In this document: in pieces, positions 21,288-31,820 of the stretch
How the letters are laid out: every line of letters starts with the position of its first letter
Position numbering within the stretch: position 1 is the first letter of the stretch
Assembly (NCBI GenBank): GCA_907165135.1
Contig: OU015566.1
Coordinates: forward strand, 746,501-810,500
Direction: 5' to 3'
Length of the DNA stretch: 64,000 bases
DNA from: Oikopleura dioica
Taxonomy: Eukaryota; Chordata; Appendicularia; Copelata; Oikopleuridae
The notes under the pieces: generated by a model
What the model saw: only the letters and a program-made list of their open reading frames with translations
Told to the model about the DNA's origin: nothing
Database searches by the model: none
Position numbers and translations under genes: made by a program

Positions 21288-21988
21288 TTATCTGATTCTC
21301 AAAACAAGGAGCTCCTTAATTATCATCTGTTTAAAGAAAGAACCATATTCTGTAGCGATAAAATCAACTTCCTCAGCGATTTTGTCCCGCAACCGTTCTT
21401 TCGATCGGATTCTCTTGCCATTTAGGAGGATGATTCGATCTCCCTTGTTGATTCCATCTGATGATTCTTCGAAGCGAAGATTGCTATCCAGCTGATTTCT
21501 GAAGGCCTCGAAAGGGAAATCGTCCGTGAGCTGAATTCTGATATTTCGAGGGGCTCCAAAAGGTGACCAAGCTTTCCAGACATGATGGACAGGAAGATCT
21601 TAATAAATATGAAAAAATAAGGAATAAATACTGTTCTTACCGTCAAGTTTGTTGAAGTCAATTTGATTGAGGAAGTCGCAAGAAAACGTAACAAATATAA
21701 CATGATATCGAAACATCTTGACAAGGCTGACAATTGATTTATTGCGTAGACCGATCGCAGAAACACCATTTATTTCGATGATGAAATCTCCTTCTTCAAG
21801 CCCAGCAGACTCGGCAGGCGAGTTCTGGTCAACTGAAAAAGATGATGATGAAAAAACTTATCATCATCATTACCTGAGCTAACCATGGTCAAGTACCCCC
21901 TCTTGGTCTTCTGCGATCTGATATGAAAGCCAAACTCGATCTCGTCATTTCTGAGCAGTCTGGACGCCTTCAAGTAGAGCCCCTCCAT
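21288..21988 (-). CDS. PDZ-domain protein, 205 aa
   Basis: Three exons (21988-21874, 21832-21641, 21598-21288; 618 nt) join in frame. Residues ~15-90 are a PDZ domain: IEFGFHIRSQKTKRGYLTMV gives beta strands, then VDQNSPAESAGLEEGDFIIE is the canonical 'SPA..AGL..GD.I.EING' stretch, with NGVSAIGLRNKSIVSLVK following. The usual GLGF carboxylate loop is FGFH, as in NHERF-type PDZs. A second, degenerate PDZ-like segment (GINKGDRIILLNGKRIRSK) lies in the C-terminal half. PDZ proteins bind C-terminal tails of membrane proteins; the partner is unknown. It is divergent from the gene starting at 22533. Confidence 0.85.
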
Positions 21989-22532
21989 TTCGGCCCTCTC
22001 TTCTTCTTTGTAAAAAGTGTCAAACTCGAGCTACTCGACAAAGCATGAGTATTTTATCTTCTCTCACTTCCACGCGTCTTTGTGTCTTTTATCGTTTCGG
22101 TTTTACTCTAAGTGGCAAGCTCTAAATGTAAACAAACCATGGCAGAAGATGACAGACATGTTTGCCATGTTAACGCGCGAAATATGGGATCTTCAAGAGC
22201 ATCCAAGATCGCGGATCACAGAAATTTAATATCATTAAACAAATTATTTATCCTTCTCGTGTATTTAATTTTTTCAAATTACCCCCATCCTCCCCGAGTT
22301 AAGGTTTTCTTGCTTTTCGAACCAAAATTCGCTTTATCATCGATCATCCCTCATTCATGCCCTGGGGTATCTCGCTTCGCCCCAATGGCCAAGATCAAGT
22401 CATCTCTAAACTGGTGAGTCACTTAGGCGTCTCACTCGCTTTTGTTCAATTTTGCGAGTTTACCTAATCAATAAAAAATCGGCTGACTACTCATCCAGTT
22501 TTTAAAACCGTCTGAAAAGAGAAAGAGAAAAA

Positions 22533-23419
22533 ATGGGAAAAGATAAAAATCCCCAAAAAGAAAAAGCTTTTGTGCACAAAATCGATGACGCAGTGGAAAC
22601 GACTGGAAAGGCTGTTGGAGGCGTTGGAGGAGGTCTTACTGGGGCTGGGGCCGGTGCAATCATAGGTAGAGATATTTCGACTAAACAAGGGTTTTCATGA
22701 TTTTCTTAAAGGAACGGTCATTTGCCCCGGAATCGGAACAGCCATTGGAGCCGCTGCAGGAGCCGTCGGTGGCGGCGCTGGCGGAGCTGCTCTTGGAAAA
22801 TTGACTGGAAAAGTCGTCACGGGAGTGCGAAAAGTCGGAAGTGGAGCGCTTCGAGGAGTCACTGGACAGAAAAAGACAACCAAACAAGAGGTACGATTCA
22901 CAATAGTTTTTTATTCATTTGCTCGGTTGAGGCGAGAGAAAGCCAGTAAATCTGTTTTAAAATTTTGATTTCTGATTCGCGTTTTTCGAGATAATCATTG
23001 ATGAACTTCTCGTTCTTCAGTGCTATAAATTTGATTGGGGCAGCTTTTCGCCGTAAAAGCTCACTCCGCTCATTTTCGATCGTCTTTATTTCGGCAGTTT
23101 TATGATGAACATGATCATGAAATGCATTCTCTTTTCGGGTCATCGAGAAAAAAATGAATTTAACGTATTGTTAAAGCCCGGAGACCAGCGTCAACTCATC
23201 GAAGCTTCTGCCCCTGATCTTGAAGAACCACCATCTCGACCACCCCAACCAGCCGTTGTTTACCCCGCCCACGCTCAGCAACCACATCAATCGACTCCTT
23301 ACCCAACAGCTGCTGATCCAAATGCACCACCGCCATACGCTGTACATGACGATTTCTCCTCCCCTCCACCATATCCCGCCAACTCCGCAACATCTGGCCT
23401 TTACCCAAGCTTGCAATAA
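22533..23419 (+). CDS. Glycine-zipper / proline-rich PPPY protein
   Basis: Exons 22533-22665 and 22712-22890 join in frame: MGKDKNPQKEKAFVHK, then Gly/Ala-rich helices (GGVGGGLTGAGAGAII, GIGTAIGAAAGAVGGGAGGA) of glycine-zipper type, likely membrane-embedded. A C-terminal segment in the last ~240 bp (up to 23419) is proline-rich with two PPPY motifs (PNAPPPYAVHDD, SSPPPYPANS), known ligands of WW domains such as NEDD4-type ligases. The joint between about 22890 and 23180 is unresolved: a candidate exon at 23098 (FYDEHDHEMHSLF) is followed by a GT-AG pair in the wrong phase, so a non-canonical splice or another exon is needed. AATAAA follows the stop (about 23435). Confidence 0.6.
22898..23143 (-). 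CDS. Possible antisense coiled-coil ORF, 81 aa
   Basis: An ATG-initiated minus-strand frame with heptad-like composition (KTIENERSELLRRKAAPIKF, FINDYLEKRESEIKILKQ) lies within the putative long intron of the plus-strand gene and overlaps its candidate third exon. AATAAA overlaps its last codons. Either it is a real nested small gene or a shadow; the amino-acid pattern is better than expected by chance, but no splice or homologue evidence is available. Confidence 0.3.
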   Translation of the reverse strand: MTRKENAFHDHVHHKTAEIKTIENERSELLRRKAAPIKFIALKNEKFINDYLEKRESEIKILKQIYWLSLASTEQMNKKLL

Positions 23420-23468
23420 TCATAACATGTGATAAAATAAAGAAAGAATGAAGAATAAATATACGCGT

Positions 23469-26400
23469 TTATTTTGAAACATCTTTTTGGCTCTTGAAAG
23501 TATTTTGAACAAGTTCGAGAAAGACCTTTTCCGCGTCTTCTGCGCTTCTGATTCCAACCGTCTAAAAACTAGAAAAACAGAAAACAAAGCATAAGAAATA
23601 CCTTTTTAACAAAAACTTTTCCATCAGAATCGCCCAAAAATATCGAATCAGAATGAGGCGCAAAATTAATTGATTTCGATGGCGAATTTAAGGTCGTTGA
23701 AGAAATCGGGTCCAAAATCGACTTTGAATAGTCCCAAATTTCTAGCGTTCGATCATTTACCGACAATAGTTTCGTCTAAAAATAAGAAAAATTGAAATAG
23801 AAAAGGCATGAACCTGAGCATAAGGAGACCAGCAAATGTCAAAAACAGGTCTTTGCCCGGCGGTGAGGAGGATGGCAAGGGGGTTTTCGTGTTTTTGATC
23901 CCAAATTCGAATGCTCCAGTCTTCAGACGCACTTGCGAAGAGTCGATCTACAGTTGGATGCCACTCGATACTAAAATAGAAATAAAATATCTGGAGAAAA
24001 AGTTGAATCACCTGTAAATAGGCCCACCGTGACCCTTGTATGTATCCAATGTCTGTTCATTGTACGCGCAGCTGCATCGATGAATCAACCCTTCTTCCGT
24101 TCCAACAAGATAACTTTAATGAATGAAGATAAATATTTCAAAACTCTTCTTACGTTTGGTCGTTTTTTGGCGAAAACGCAAGCGCCGTGTTTGGAGAAAA
24201 GTGCGATATCTTCGTATTCGAGCTTTTTTTCTCCCTCGTTTTTCGCGTTTTTGGCTGAGAGCGCTTGACCTTCATCAAATCGAGGAATTCAAGACCTTTT
24301 CTGATGGTCCATTGGACGACTCTGCCGTCTCCAGCGGCTGAGACAAGGACTTCTTGCTTTTCGTCTCCGCCTCTCTCTCTCTACAATGAAGAGATTGAGG
24401 GAGAGATCCTTAATAAACCATACCTTGATCCATTGAAGCCCCCAAACAGGGCCCATATGTTTTCCCTGAGAATCAACTGTGTTCAACATCGAATCCTTTG
24501 CTTTGATATTTATCACTAGAAACACATTTTTTTCTGCTTGAAAGAGAAGATTCTTGACCTGAGATTTCTCCACTGTACAGTCCAACAGCGAGATAATTCT
24601 GCAATTCAGCAAATGAAACTTTGCAAACTGGCGAGTTGAAGGAAAATAATCGGGTTGGATGCTCGAGATTGGCGATCGTCCAGCAGGCGACGAGACCACG
24701 TGATCGAGATTGATCTTCTTCATCGAGAAAACCGTACGCGACTGCGATCAGATCCGGGTCTGTTGGATGCCAGGTCACGTGGTTGACGACCAACCCGCTT
24801 GTTTCCGCACAACTAAGGGATGATAATGGTTCGATAAGACGATAACCCACCTGTATTCCCAGAGAGTATGAAATCCAACTTCATTCGGCAAGCTCCAGTT
24901 TTCTCCCATGATATCCAAAGCGCTTGAATTTCTGAAAGTTCCGACTTGCGCGTTGTGAATATTTTGCGAAAGGACTCTTTCCACCAACTTCAGTGAATTC
25001 GAAAATTGAGAGGACGAGAGAATATTTTTGAAGTTTTTCTCTTGCTCGATCTTCGCCGCTTTGTTTCTGGTACTGATGACCGCTGATTTTGAACTGGCCA
25101 TGGAAGCGGAAGCGGTCGACATCATCATTGATCCGACTTTGCCGCTTGATTTTGTCAGGTCTTCCTCGTTGATTCGATCAGGCGAGGAGAGTAGCGGCGT
25201 TGGGTTTTCTGAGGATGACTCGTTGATGTTTTCAAGGAGATAGTCGGACACTTGGGAGCCGGCCTCGGCGAAGGTGATTTTGTCGGTTTGGATTTTTTGT
25301 TTGATTTCCGTCGATGCCCTTAAATTGACGGTTTTCTAATTTATTCAGCGAGCAGGATTTTTACCTGACTCCAGGAAGCGGCTTCATCATCGGATTAAAA
25401 GTCTGCATCCCTCTCTCCATAAATTTATCCTCATTTCCTTCTTTGCTCTTCAATAATTTTTCATACGCATGATTGACTTCTCCAATCAGCTCAATATTTT
25501 CAACCTCATCATTTGCGACATCTCCTTCATGGCGGAAATAGAAGATAGTTTCGGTTTCCACGAGCTTTACGGAAGTCATTATTTCTAGCTCGGAAGGAGT
25601 AAGTTCGATGGGTTTTGGGGGAGATTTTGGTCGCCAAACTTCATCAAATGCGTAGGCTTACCGGACTAAATTTCGGCACATTTTTCTGGCTTAATTTGGG
25701 GGTCATATCACATATATTTAGAAAGCCCATGTCCTGAGCTTTCATTTGGGCACAGAATCAAGGGGTCTGAGTCATGCCCCCAAGGCAATCTATGGGACCG
25801 GAAGTCCCAATATAGGCACTAGAAGTCTTCAATCAATTTTTTCGGTCCGTTTAGGAGCTCCTGAGCCTTTAAGAACGGCTGGAATAGGAAGCTCAGACTC
25901 TGAGCTTTCTGTAGAGCCCATAAAATCTAGCTGCCCTTTGGTCTAGCGGCCTCTAGTGGTCAAAGAAGGTGAGAATATGGGTATTTTTCGACAGGAACCC
26001 GAAAGGAAATTGAAAAAAAACCTTCCGGTTCTACCGCGGTTCAATTACTAAAGACTGATATATTGTCTATAATTGTTTTATAAATATAACAAGAAAGTTA
26101 AGAAGTCGGAAATTCGACTCGAAACTTGAAGATTCTCGACTTAAGCAATCATGAAGTCAACTTCTAGGGCCACAAGAGGGCGCTAGACCCGATGGCAGCT
26201 AGATTTTATGGGCTTTACAGAAAGCTTAGAGTCTGAGCTTTCTATCCGAACCGCTCCTCAAGGCTCTTGAGCTCCTAAATACATCGATAAATCGATTGAA
26301 GAGTTCAAGTGCCTATTTTGGAACTTCCGGTCACATAATTTGCCTTGGGGGCATGACCTAGACCTCTTGATATTGTGCCCAAATGAAAGCTCAGCTTCTG

Positions 26401-27063
26401 GGCTTTCTAAAACTGTATCATAAGACCCCCCAACTAAGCTAGAAAAATCGGCTAAAAATCAGTCCGGTAAGCCTACAAATGCGACGGATCGGGACTGAAA
26501 AATAGGTTCAACAGGGAAAAGAATGAGTCATCAACCTGATTTTGCTGAAAGGGAGAAGCAACATCCTCGTCCTCGGGCGCTTCCGACCTGAGCAAATCCG
26601 TATCAATTCCTGATTTAGTCGATCTCTCCAAAAACGACCGCCCAAGCGTCACAGATGTTCCTCTTGTTGTTGCCCCCAAATTTCCGCCAAAAGTGCCAGT
26701 CATCGAAGTCATCATCGACTGAAAGTTCGGGACAGTTTTTCCATCCTCCAATCGCAGCCGAGGATGTGTGCTGGAAGCGTCGATGAGAAAGAGGGGCTTT
26801 GGGGTAATTTCTTTTCCATTTTCGTAAATTGGTTTGATGCGAGGGTTGATTTTCTGCTCAGTCGGGGGTTTCGGCACTCGAGAGCCTTGAGCTGATCCGA
26901 GAAGGGTGCTCCGAGACTGGCTGCGGGTTAGGCTCTGGGATGATTTGTCGATTGGAGCTTGAAAATTTAGATGTAAAAATAGAAAATTGCAAGAAATGAA
27001 ATCCTTAAAACAAAACTTACACAAAAATTTTGAGTTTCTCCGACTCTTCTTAACTTCCACCAT
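23469..27063 (-). CDS. Axonemal dynein intermediate chain (DNAI4/WDR78-like), interrupted by a transposon
   Basis: Eleven exons give 776 aa when a transposon in exon 3 is omitted: 27063-27021, 26957-26536, 26494-26476 plus 25644-25365 (split by the element), 25318-24851, 24812-24559, 24515-24424, 24380-24154, 24113-24012, 23970-23814, 23775-23602, 23561-23469. Every junction closes in phase. The N-terminal half is disordered, with EVWRPKSPPKPIELTPSELE and KLVETETIFYF, typical of axonemal intermediate chains. The C-terminal half is a WD40 propeller: VNHVTWHPTDPDLIAVAYG, GPVWGLQWIK, ISHFSPNTALAFSP, IEWHPTVDRLFASASEDWSI, FDICWSPYAQ. It would attach dynein heavy chains to the axoneme. Human DNAI4 is somewhat longer; DNAI1 is an alternative. 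It is divergent from the gene at 27380. Confidence 0.88.
25653..26475. mobile_element. 823-bp palindromic element inside a coding exon
   Basis: TAGGCTTACCGGACT and its mirror bound the element, and CAAATGCG is duplicated at 25645-25652 and 26476-26483. The arms mirror each other for ~330 bp (GGGCATGAC and CCTTGGGGGCAT blocks on both sides). An 8-bp duplication suggests hAT-like or P-like transposition. The insertion sits in the exon coding for RSVAF|DEVW of the dynein intermediate chain; exact removal with one duplication copy restores the frame. No transposase coding. Confidence 0.9.
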
Positions 27064-27379
27064 TTTCACCAAAGTTCGTTACAGTTCTCTTTTCATCCTT
27101 CAGCTTTTAGAATTGAGCGATCAGTAAATGATAGTTCCTTTTTTTTGTTGAATTGCTCGATTCGTCACCTTCGTGTTTCCATAGATACGCGCTCTCGCTG
27201 ACCGAGGTAAAATAATCGCTTGCCATGATAATGGGTAAACGGGAGATTTTGTCCATGTCAAAATCATTTTGGTAAATTATTTTACAACAATATTGTCAAA
27301 AATTTGAGCTTTTTCAAACTTTTTCTAGAAAGAAACTATATTTTTGTTTGAATTTCGGAAGTCAAATTAGTTTTGAAAA

Positions 27380-28775
27380 ATGTCTTATCCCGGAAATGAG
27401 GGATCTCAAGATCCTTGGGGGGCATCTGCCGCATCTCCATTTGGAAGTGCTCCTTCATATTCCTTCGGAGAACAATCTATTTATCCTGCTGAAGATCCGG
27501 TAGCAGGGTCTCCTTCATGGCAAGCTCCGTTGACTCCATCGTATGCGGAGCCTGCACCAGCTTACGCTCTTCCACCTGTTGCGCCGCAAGCTACTTCTCT
27601 TCGGGATCCAAAACCAATTAAGCCTGTCCTTAAGCGTAAGTCAGTGATCAAAAAGACAATTTAATTCTTTAATCATGATTCATTGCTTTAAATTTGAATT
27701 TGGATTTTTTGATATTTCGTTTTAGCGAAAAAAAGAAGACGGGAAAGGGAACATAGGTCCAATGATCACGATGATGACGACGAGTGGTGCTGTCATCCTT
27801 TTCTTATTGTTATGTGCATGGGCTTCACTTTCCTTGGCAGCACGATTATCTACGGAGTAACAACTGCTAATGACTATGTCCCACCTCAACTTGGCGATTG
27901 CGTTCCTGCATATGATGGATATGATTACGACTACGGGGGACCCCCTAATTACTATGGAGGCTACGGTGGATCACCCTCTTATTATGACTCTGGGTAAGGG
28001 TTCGAATTCTCTCTCATTCTATAAAACTATCAAGTCACCCTACAAGGGGGTCTTTCAACAACGACCGGGCTGATTTCCATGATTGACCAATCAGAGCACC
28101 GAAAAATGCTTCATGATGGGAATCGCCCCGGCCGTTGTTGAATGACCCCCTTGTAGATAAGTGAGTGTTTCAAACCCTTTTGTTAGCTATACTAGCTACT
28201 ACCTAAACAATGTTCCTTTTGACTTTGCTACAAGTCTAACTAACCAGAGCTCATTGGATTCCCAGACTGTTGGACTTTGCGATGGAGATTACGAATACTC
28301 TGTGTCAACAAGTGGAACCTTTCAGTGAGTGAATTTTTTCGGCAGAATTCGCAATAAAGAAAATTAAGGTCTCCAAATTATCCAAACAACTACGGCCCAT
28401 GTTCTCGATGCACAAATAGATTTGCTTCTTCTTCTGATGGTATAACTTTTGACTTGATTGCTTTTCAACTGGAAGCGTGTTGCGACGCCCTCGTGTTTCG
28501 AAATGAGTATGGAGCAGAATTTATGTTGACAGGACACAAACAGACGGTATGACTTTCATCTCATCTACTTCTTACCAATGAATTTCAAGCAAACTCGATT
28601 TTCGTTCGAAAGCGCATTCGTTGATGTTTATTTTCATTCCGATTCGAGCCGGTCGAGAAGTGGCTTTTCCATCGACGTTTTTGATGGATACGAATCAAAC
28701 AACGATATCAACAGCGTTTATCCAAGCCTCAAGTTTACCGGAGAAATTCCGAAGAAAAAAATTCACCGAAATTAA
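27380..28775 (+). CDS. Type II membrane protein with extracellular CUB domain, 341 aa
   Basis: Five exons (27380-27635, 27726-27993, 28187-28324, 28369-28546, 28590-28775; 1026 nt) join in frame. The N-terminal ~85 aa are Pro/Ser-rich (MSYPGNEGSQDPWG). A basic stop-transfer patch (PKKRRRERE) is followed by an acidic run and one hydrophobic segment (HPFLIVMCMGFTFLGSTIIY). A Tyr/Gly-rich linker leads to a CUB domain: FQSPNYPNNYGPCSRC, FDLIAFQLEACCDALVF and FVDVYFHSDSSRSRSGFSI match the CUB core (SPNYP...F.LE...D.L...SD.S..GF). CUB domains bind extracellular proteins or sugars. Intron 2 (193 bp) holds a 117-bp MITE. A truncated paralogue lies at 29225. Confidence 0.85.
28040..28156. mobile_element. 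117-bp MITE in an intron
   Basis: Inverted ends CTACAAGGGGGTCTTTCAAC and its mirror ending TTGTAG, with ACGACCGGGCTGATTTCCAT and GACCAATCAGAGC inside. Degenerate relatives occur at about 60475-60670. Predicted to fold into a hairpin. Confidence 0.7.
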
Positions 28776-28824
28776 TAATTAAATAAACAAGAATAAATTT
28801 CTGCGAAAAAAGGCATCTTTTTAA

Positions 28825-29156
28825 GGACCCCCGTCAGCTTTTTCCTTCAAAAAATGGAAATTTTTAAAAATACCACATTTTTGGTTTTGCGTCCTGAGGT
28901 TCAACTTCCTTCAAAAACTTGATAGGAGGAATTTTTGACCAAGAAAAATCAATATTTATGCCAAAATTAGAGCAAATTCGTCATTTTTCGTGAAAAAGTC
29001 CAATTTTCAAATGCGATTTTGAGGGTGTTAGAGTCGAGATAGACCCCCAAAAAATGAAACCTCAAAATCGTTTTTTGACCCGTAGAATCCATTTCCGGGG
29101 TCAAAATTTTAAAATTCCGAAATTTGATTTTTCGAAAAAAGCTGACGGGGGGGTCC
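28825..29156. mobile_element. 332-bp TTAA MITE (copy 1)
   Basis: TTAA at 28821-28824 and 29157-29160; TIRs GGACCCCCGTCAGCTTTTT and mirror AAAAAGCTGACGGGGGGGTCC. The internal sequence is homologous, in opposite orientation, to the copy at 38000-38337 (shared TCAAAATTTTGACCCCGGAA-type block). piggyBac-like by target site. Confidence 0.75.
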
Positions 29157-29224
29157 TTAATTCTTGATTTCTAGAACAAAGGAGATTAGGGGTATTTATC
29201 CACGTACCCACTTTAGTTAATTAA

Positions 29225-29664
29225 ATGTCTTATTGGGGAAACGAAGAACAAGACGATCCGTGGAAGTCCTACGGTAATAACCCTTCATATTCTTTCGGAG
29301 ATCCGCACGCACAAACGGCTTCTTCATTGAATCCTTGTCAAACTCCGGTATCACAGAGTCCTTCATGGAACGCTCCCACAACACCAGCGCCACCACTTAC
29401 ACCAACAACACAAGCTTTTCCGGCTGCTACTTTGGGAGCACCTACGGCCATTCAACCCTCTCTCTCTCAACAAGGATTTTGTAAGTTCTTTCAATTTTTA
29501 GTCGTCAATCGAAGAATTTTTTAGCAGCACCATCACCACACGTGCCGTATCAAGCAGCAGATAGAAGCGGTGAGCAGCTGAAAGGAATAGCTGTCCTCAT
29601 AATCATCATCGTGGTTATATTGGTGAATGTTATCCGAGCAATAACTACAGTTCAGCAGCAGTGA
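29225..29664 (+). CDS. Truncated tandem paralogue of the CUB protein, 131 aa
   Basis: Two exons (29225-29480 and 29525-29664; 396 nt). Exon 1 is exactly as long (256 nt) and begins in the same way (MSYWGNEEQDDPW) as exon 1 of the gene at 27380, and it shares the Pro/Ser-rich composition and the SPSW.AP..P motif. Exon 2 gives one hydrophobic segment (GIAVLIIIIVVILVNVI) and ends nine residues later; there is no CUB domain. It is therefore a short single-pass membrane protein that may pair with, or compete with, its larger neighbour through the shared cytoplasmic tail (inference). AATAAA follows at about 29699. Confidence 0.75.
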
Positions 29665-29803
29665 GAACATGGGACAAATTATGTTTCAAAAAATATTCAA
29701 ATAAATTCAAGAATCATCAAATAATATTCTGTCTTTTATTGTAAGTCGAGGCAAAAATGGATGAGCACATGTTTGCAATTTCAAATTTCAAAATTTCTAT
29801 AAT

Positions 29804-31820
29804 TTATAAGTCTAGAGATCTTCTTTGAGCCCGCATTATCGGAAGCAACAGCAGCGCTAGAAATTTCAACTCAAGATCATCCTTCTTTCACTCATTCTTA
29901 CCAGAGAGGACCAAAACAGCGCCAGAAAGATAGAACGCCAAATTGTAGCTTCCAAAAGCATCATTTGCTTTTCCAGCTAGAGGCGATCCTGCAATCACGC
30001 CGACGGCTTCAATAAAGAGGAGCATTCCGTAAGCAGCGTGGAACTTTTCCTCGCCAAGGGCATCTTGAGTGATCACCATCATCAGCGCATAGCAGCCAGA
30101 AAGAAAGCTGAAATTTCAAAGTTTATTCAAAGAAAATAAAAGAAATTGAAGGTGTTGGATATGTCACGAATATCACGAAATGTCACGAAATGTCACGAAT
30201 GTCACGAAATGTCATGAATGTCACGAAATAACGAAATGTCACGAAATGTCTCGAAATGTCGCGAAATGTCTCGAAATGTCGCGAAATCTCATGAAATGTC
30301 ACGAATTTCTCTGTTTTCGTGACATTTTTAGCAAAACGGTGACATTTGTGATATTCGTGACATTTTCAGTACTGACCGAAAAAATTTCATTACCCGAAAG
30401 AAATGGCAAACAGAATCAACGATCCATACGTCGCGCAAAAGGGCGCAAGCAAAATACTGACGCCAAAGAGAATCTGAGCGATGATAAACACATTTGTTGA
30501 TGACAATTTGGTTCGCGTGACGATCATGCCGAAAAATATTTTTCCCGCCGCGGCGAACAAACCTAAATGGGTTGTGGTTAGGTTTTCAGACGACGCTTTT
30601 ATGTGGGGGTGTTACCGAGACTGGAGACTAAATTTGCGCCTTGTCCGTCTGCGAAATCGAGCTGAGAGGCCATTGTTGGCAGGTGGTGGTAGGGAGTGAG
30701 TTGGACAAGCCAGGAGAGAAAATCGCTGAAGACGAAAGGTTAGGAAGGAAAGTCTGTTTCGTACGAACCTGAGGACGAGGAGCAAAAATCGCCAGTCGCA
30801 CCAAAGACTTCCATAGAGTCTCATATTTTCCGCGAAGCTCATTTTCTCACTTTCTGAAATTTCTGAATCCGGTGTTTTCAGCGGAGCCCTGCTTGAATCT
30901 CGCGAAATTGCTAAAAAATAAAAGAATGATCGCCTCCGATTTTCCCATACTTGAAGAATCGCCGCTAGAATAACTGACATCATGATCCGGTTTTTTCTTC
31001 AGCCCTTGCTGCAAGAAAATTCCCAATTTCAGCGGCTCGACAAAGAGGACACCGCAAATGCAGAGGTTTGCGCTGATTCCGCCCATCACCAGCATCGCGC
31101 CCCGCCAACTCAGCTCGTCGAGAAGGTATCGCTCGACCTTGGCCATGATGAAACCGCCGAATCCGCAGCCCGCAGAGCCGATTCCTTGCGCCAGAGCAAG
31201 TTGCGCATCGAAATACTGAAAGTCAAAAATATGCAAACTTGTAAATTTGCTTTTTCAAAAACGTACCTTTGGGATGATAACGACACCGGCTAAATTTACG
31301 ATTCCACTGCCAGCACCAGCCATAACCAGGGCCGCTCCAAGCTGCAAAATTGAAACGGCAAATCTTGCCGCAACAAATCCGGCTACTGAAATTATCGAAC
31401 CAATCACCACGGACCATCGGCATCCTAAAATTTTCCACATTTCCACGAACAACTCCATCCTTATGGCATACCTAGTCGTTCAATGACAACACTAGCGACC
31501 GGACCAACAAGGAGAATGACACCAGTGGCGCTAGAGAGCACCATCGAAGCGGTAAAGTCGTCTACTCCGAAGTCGGACATCCATGTCGTTTTAAAAATAC
31601 CCAGCGATCAGGAAAAGCTTTATATTTTTCATTTCAAACGATTCTATTGTTTGGCCGGCTTTTTTAACCTTGACCGCTGCTTCTACTTCCTAGTGCTATC
31701 AAAACAAGAATATAAAGCCGTGCCGAAAAGACGGTTCCAAAAGTCACGACTCTGCAAATGAACGAAGCGAAAAGGATCACCCATCTGTACCAATGTCGAT
31801 CGCGCACTTCTTCGGCCATG
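29804..31820 (-). CDS. SLC16-like (monocarboxylate-type) MFS transporter
   Basis: Exons read: 31820-~31728, ~31605-31472, 31424-31267, 31215-30951, 30910-30769, 30725-30616, 30562-30394, 30107-29902, 29856-29804. All joints except the first close in phase. Hydrophobic helices include WVILFASFICRVVTFGTVFS, WSVVIGSIISVAGFVAARFA, ALVMAGAGSGIVNLAGVVII, then YFDAQLALAQGIGSAGCGFG, matching the 'YF..R..A.G.A.SG...G' stretch of monocarboxylate transporters. A charged central loop (SESEKMSFAENMRLYG) divides two six-helix halves. The exon 1-2 joint lacks a GT-AG pair that keeps frame (31606-31727). Intron 6 (30108-30393) contains a GTCACGAAAT minisatellite. Substrate unknown. Confidence 0.75.
30165..30375. 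repeat. Minisatellite of GTCACGAAAT-type units in an intron
   Basis: About 15 copies of an 11-bp unit (ATGTCACGAAA with CTCG/GTCG variants) at 30170-30305, followed by mirror-image units (TTCGTGACATTTT) to about 30370, so the array can fold back. It occupies most of an intron of the transporter gene. Confidence 0.75.

Noticed and set aside
22112-22417. 101-codon frame upstream of the glycine-zipper gene
   Set aside because: Lies in the divergent promoter interval, ends in low-complexity sequence, and has no supporting motif.
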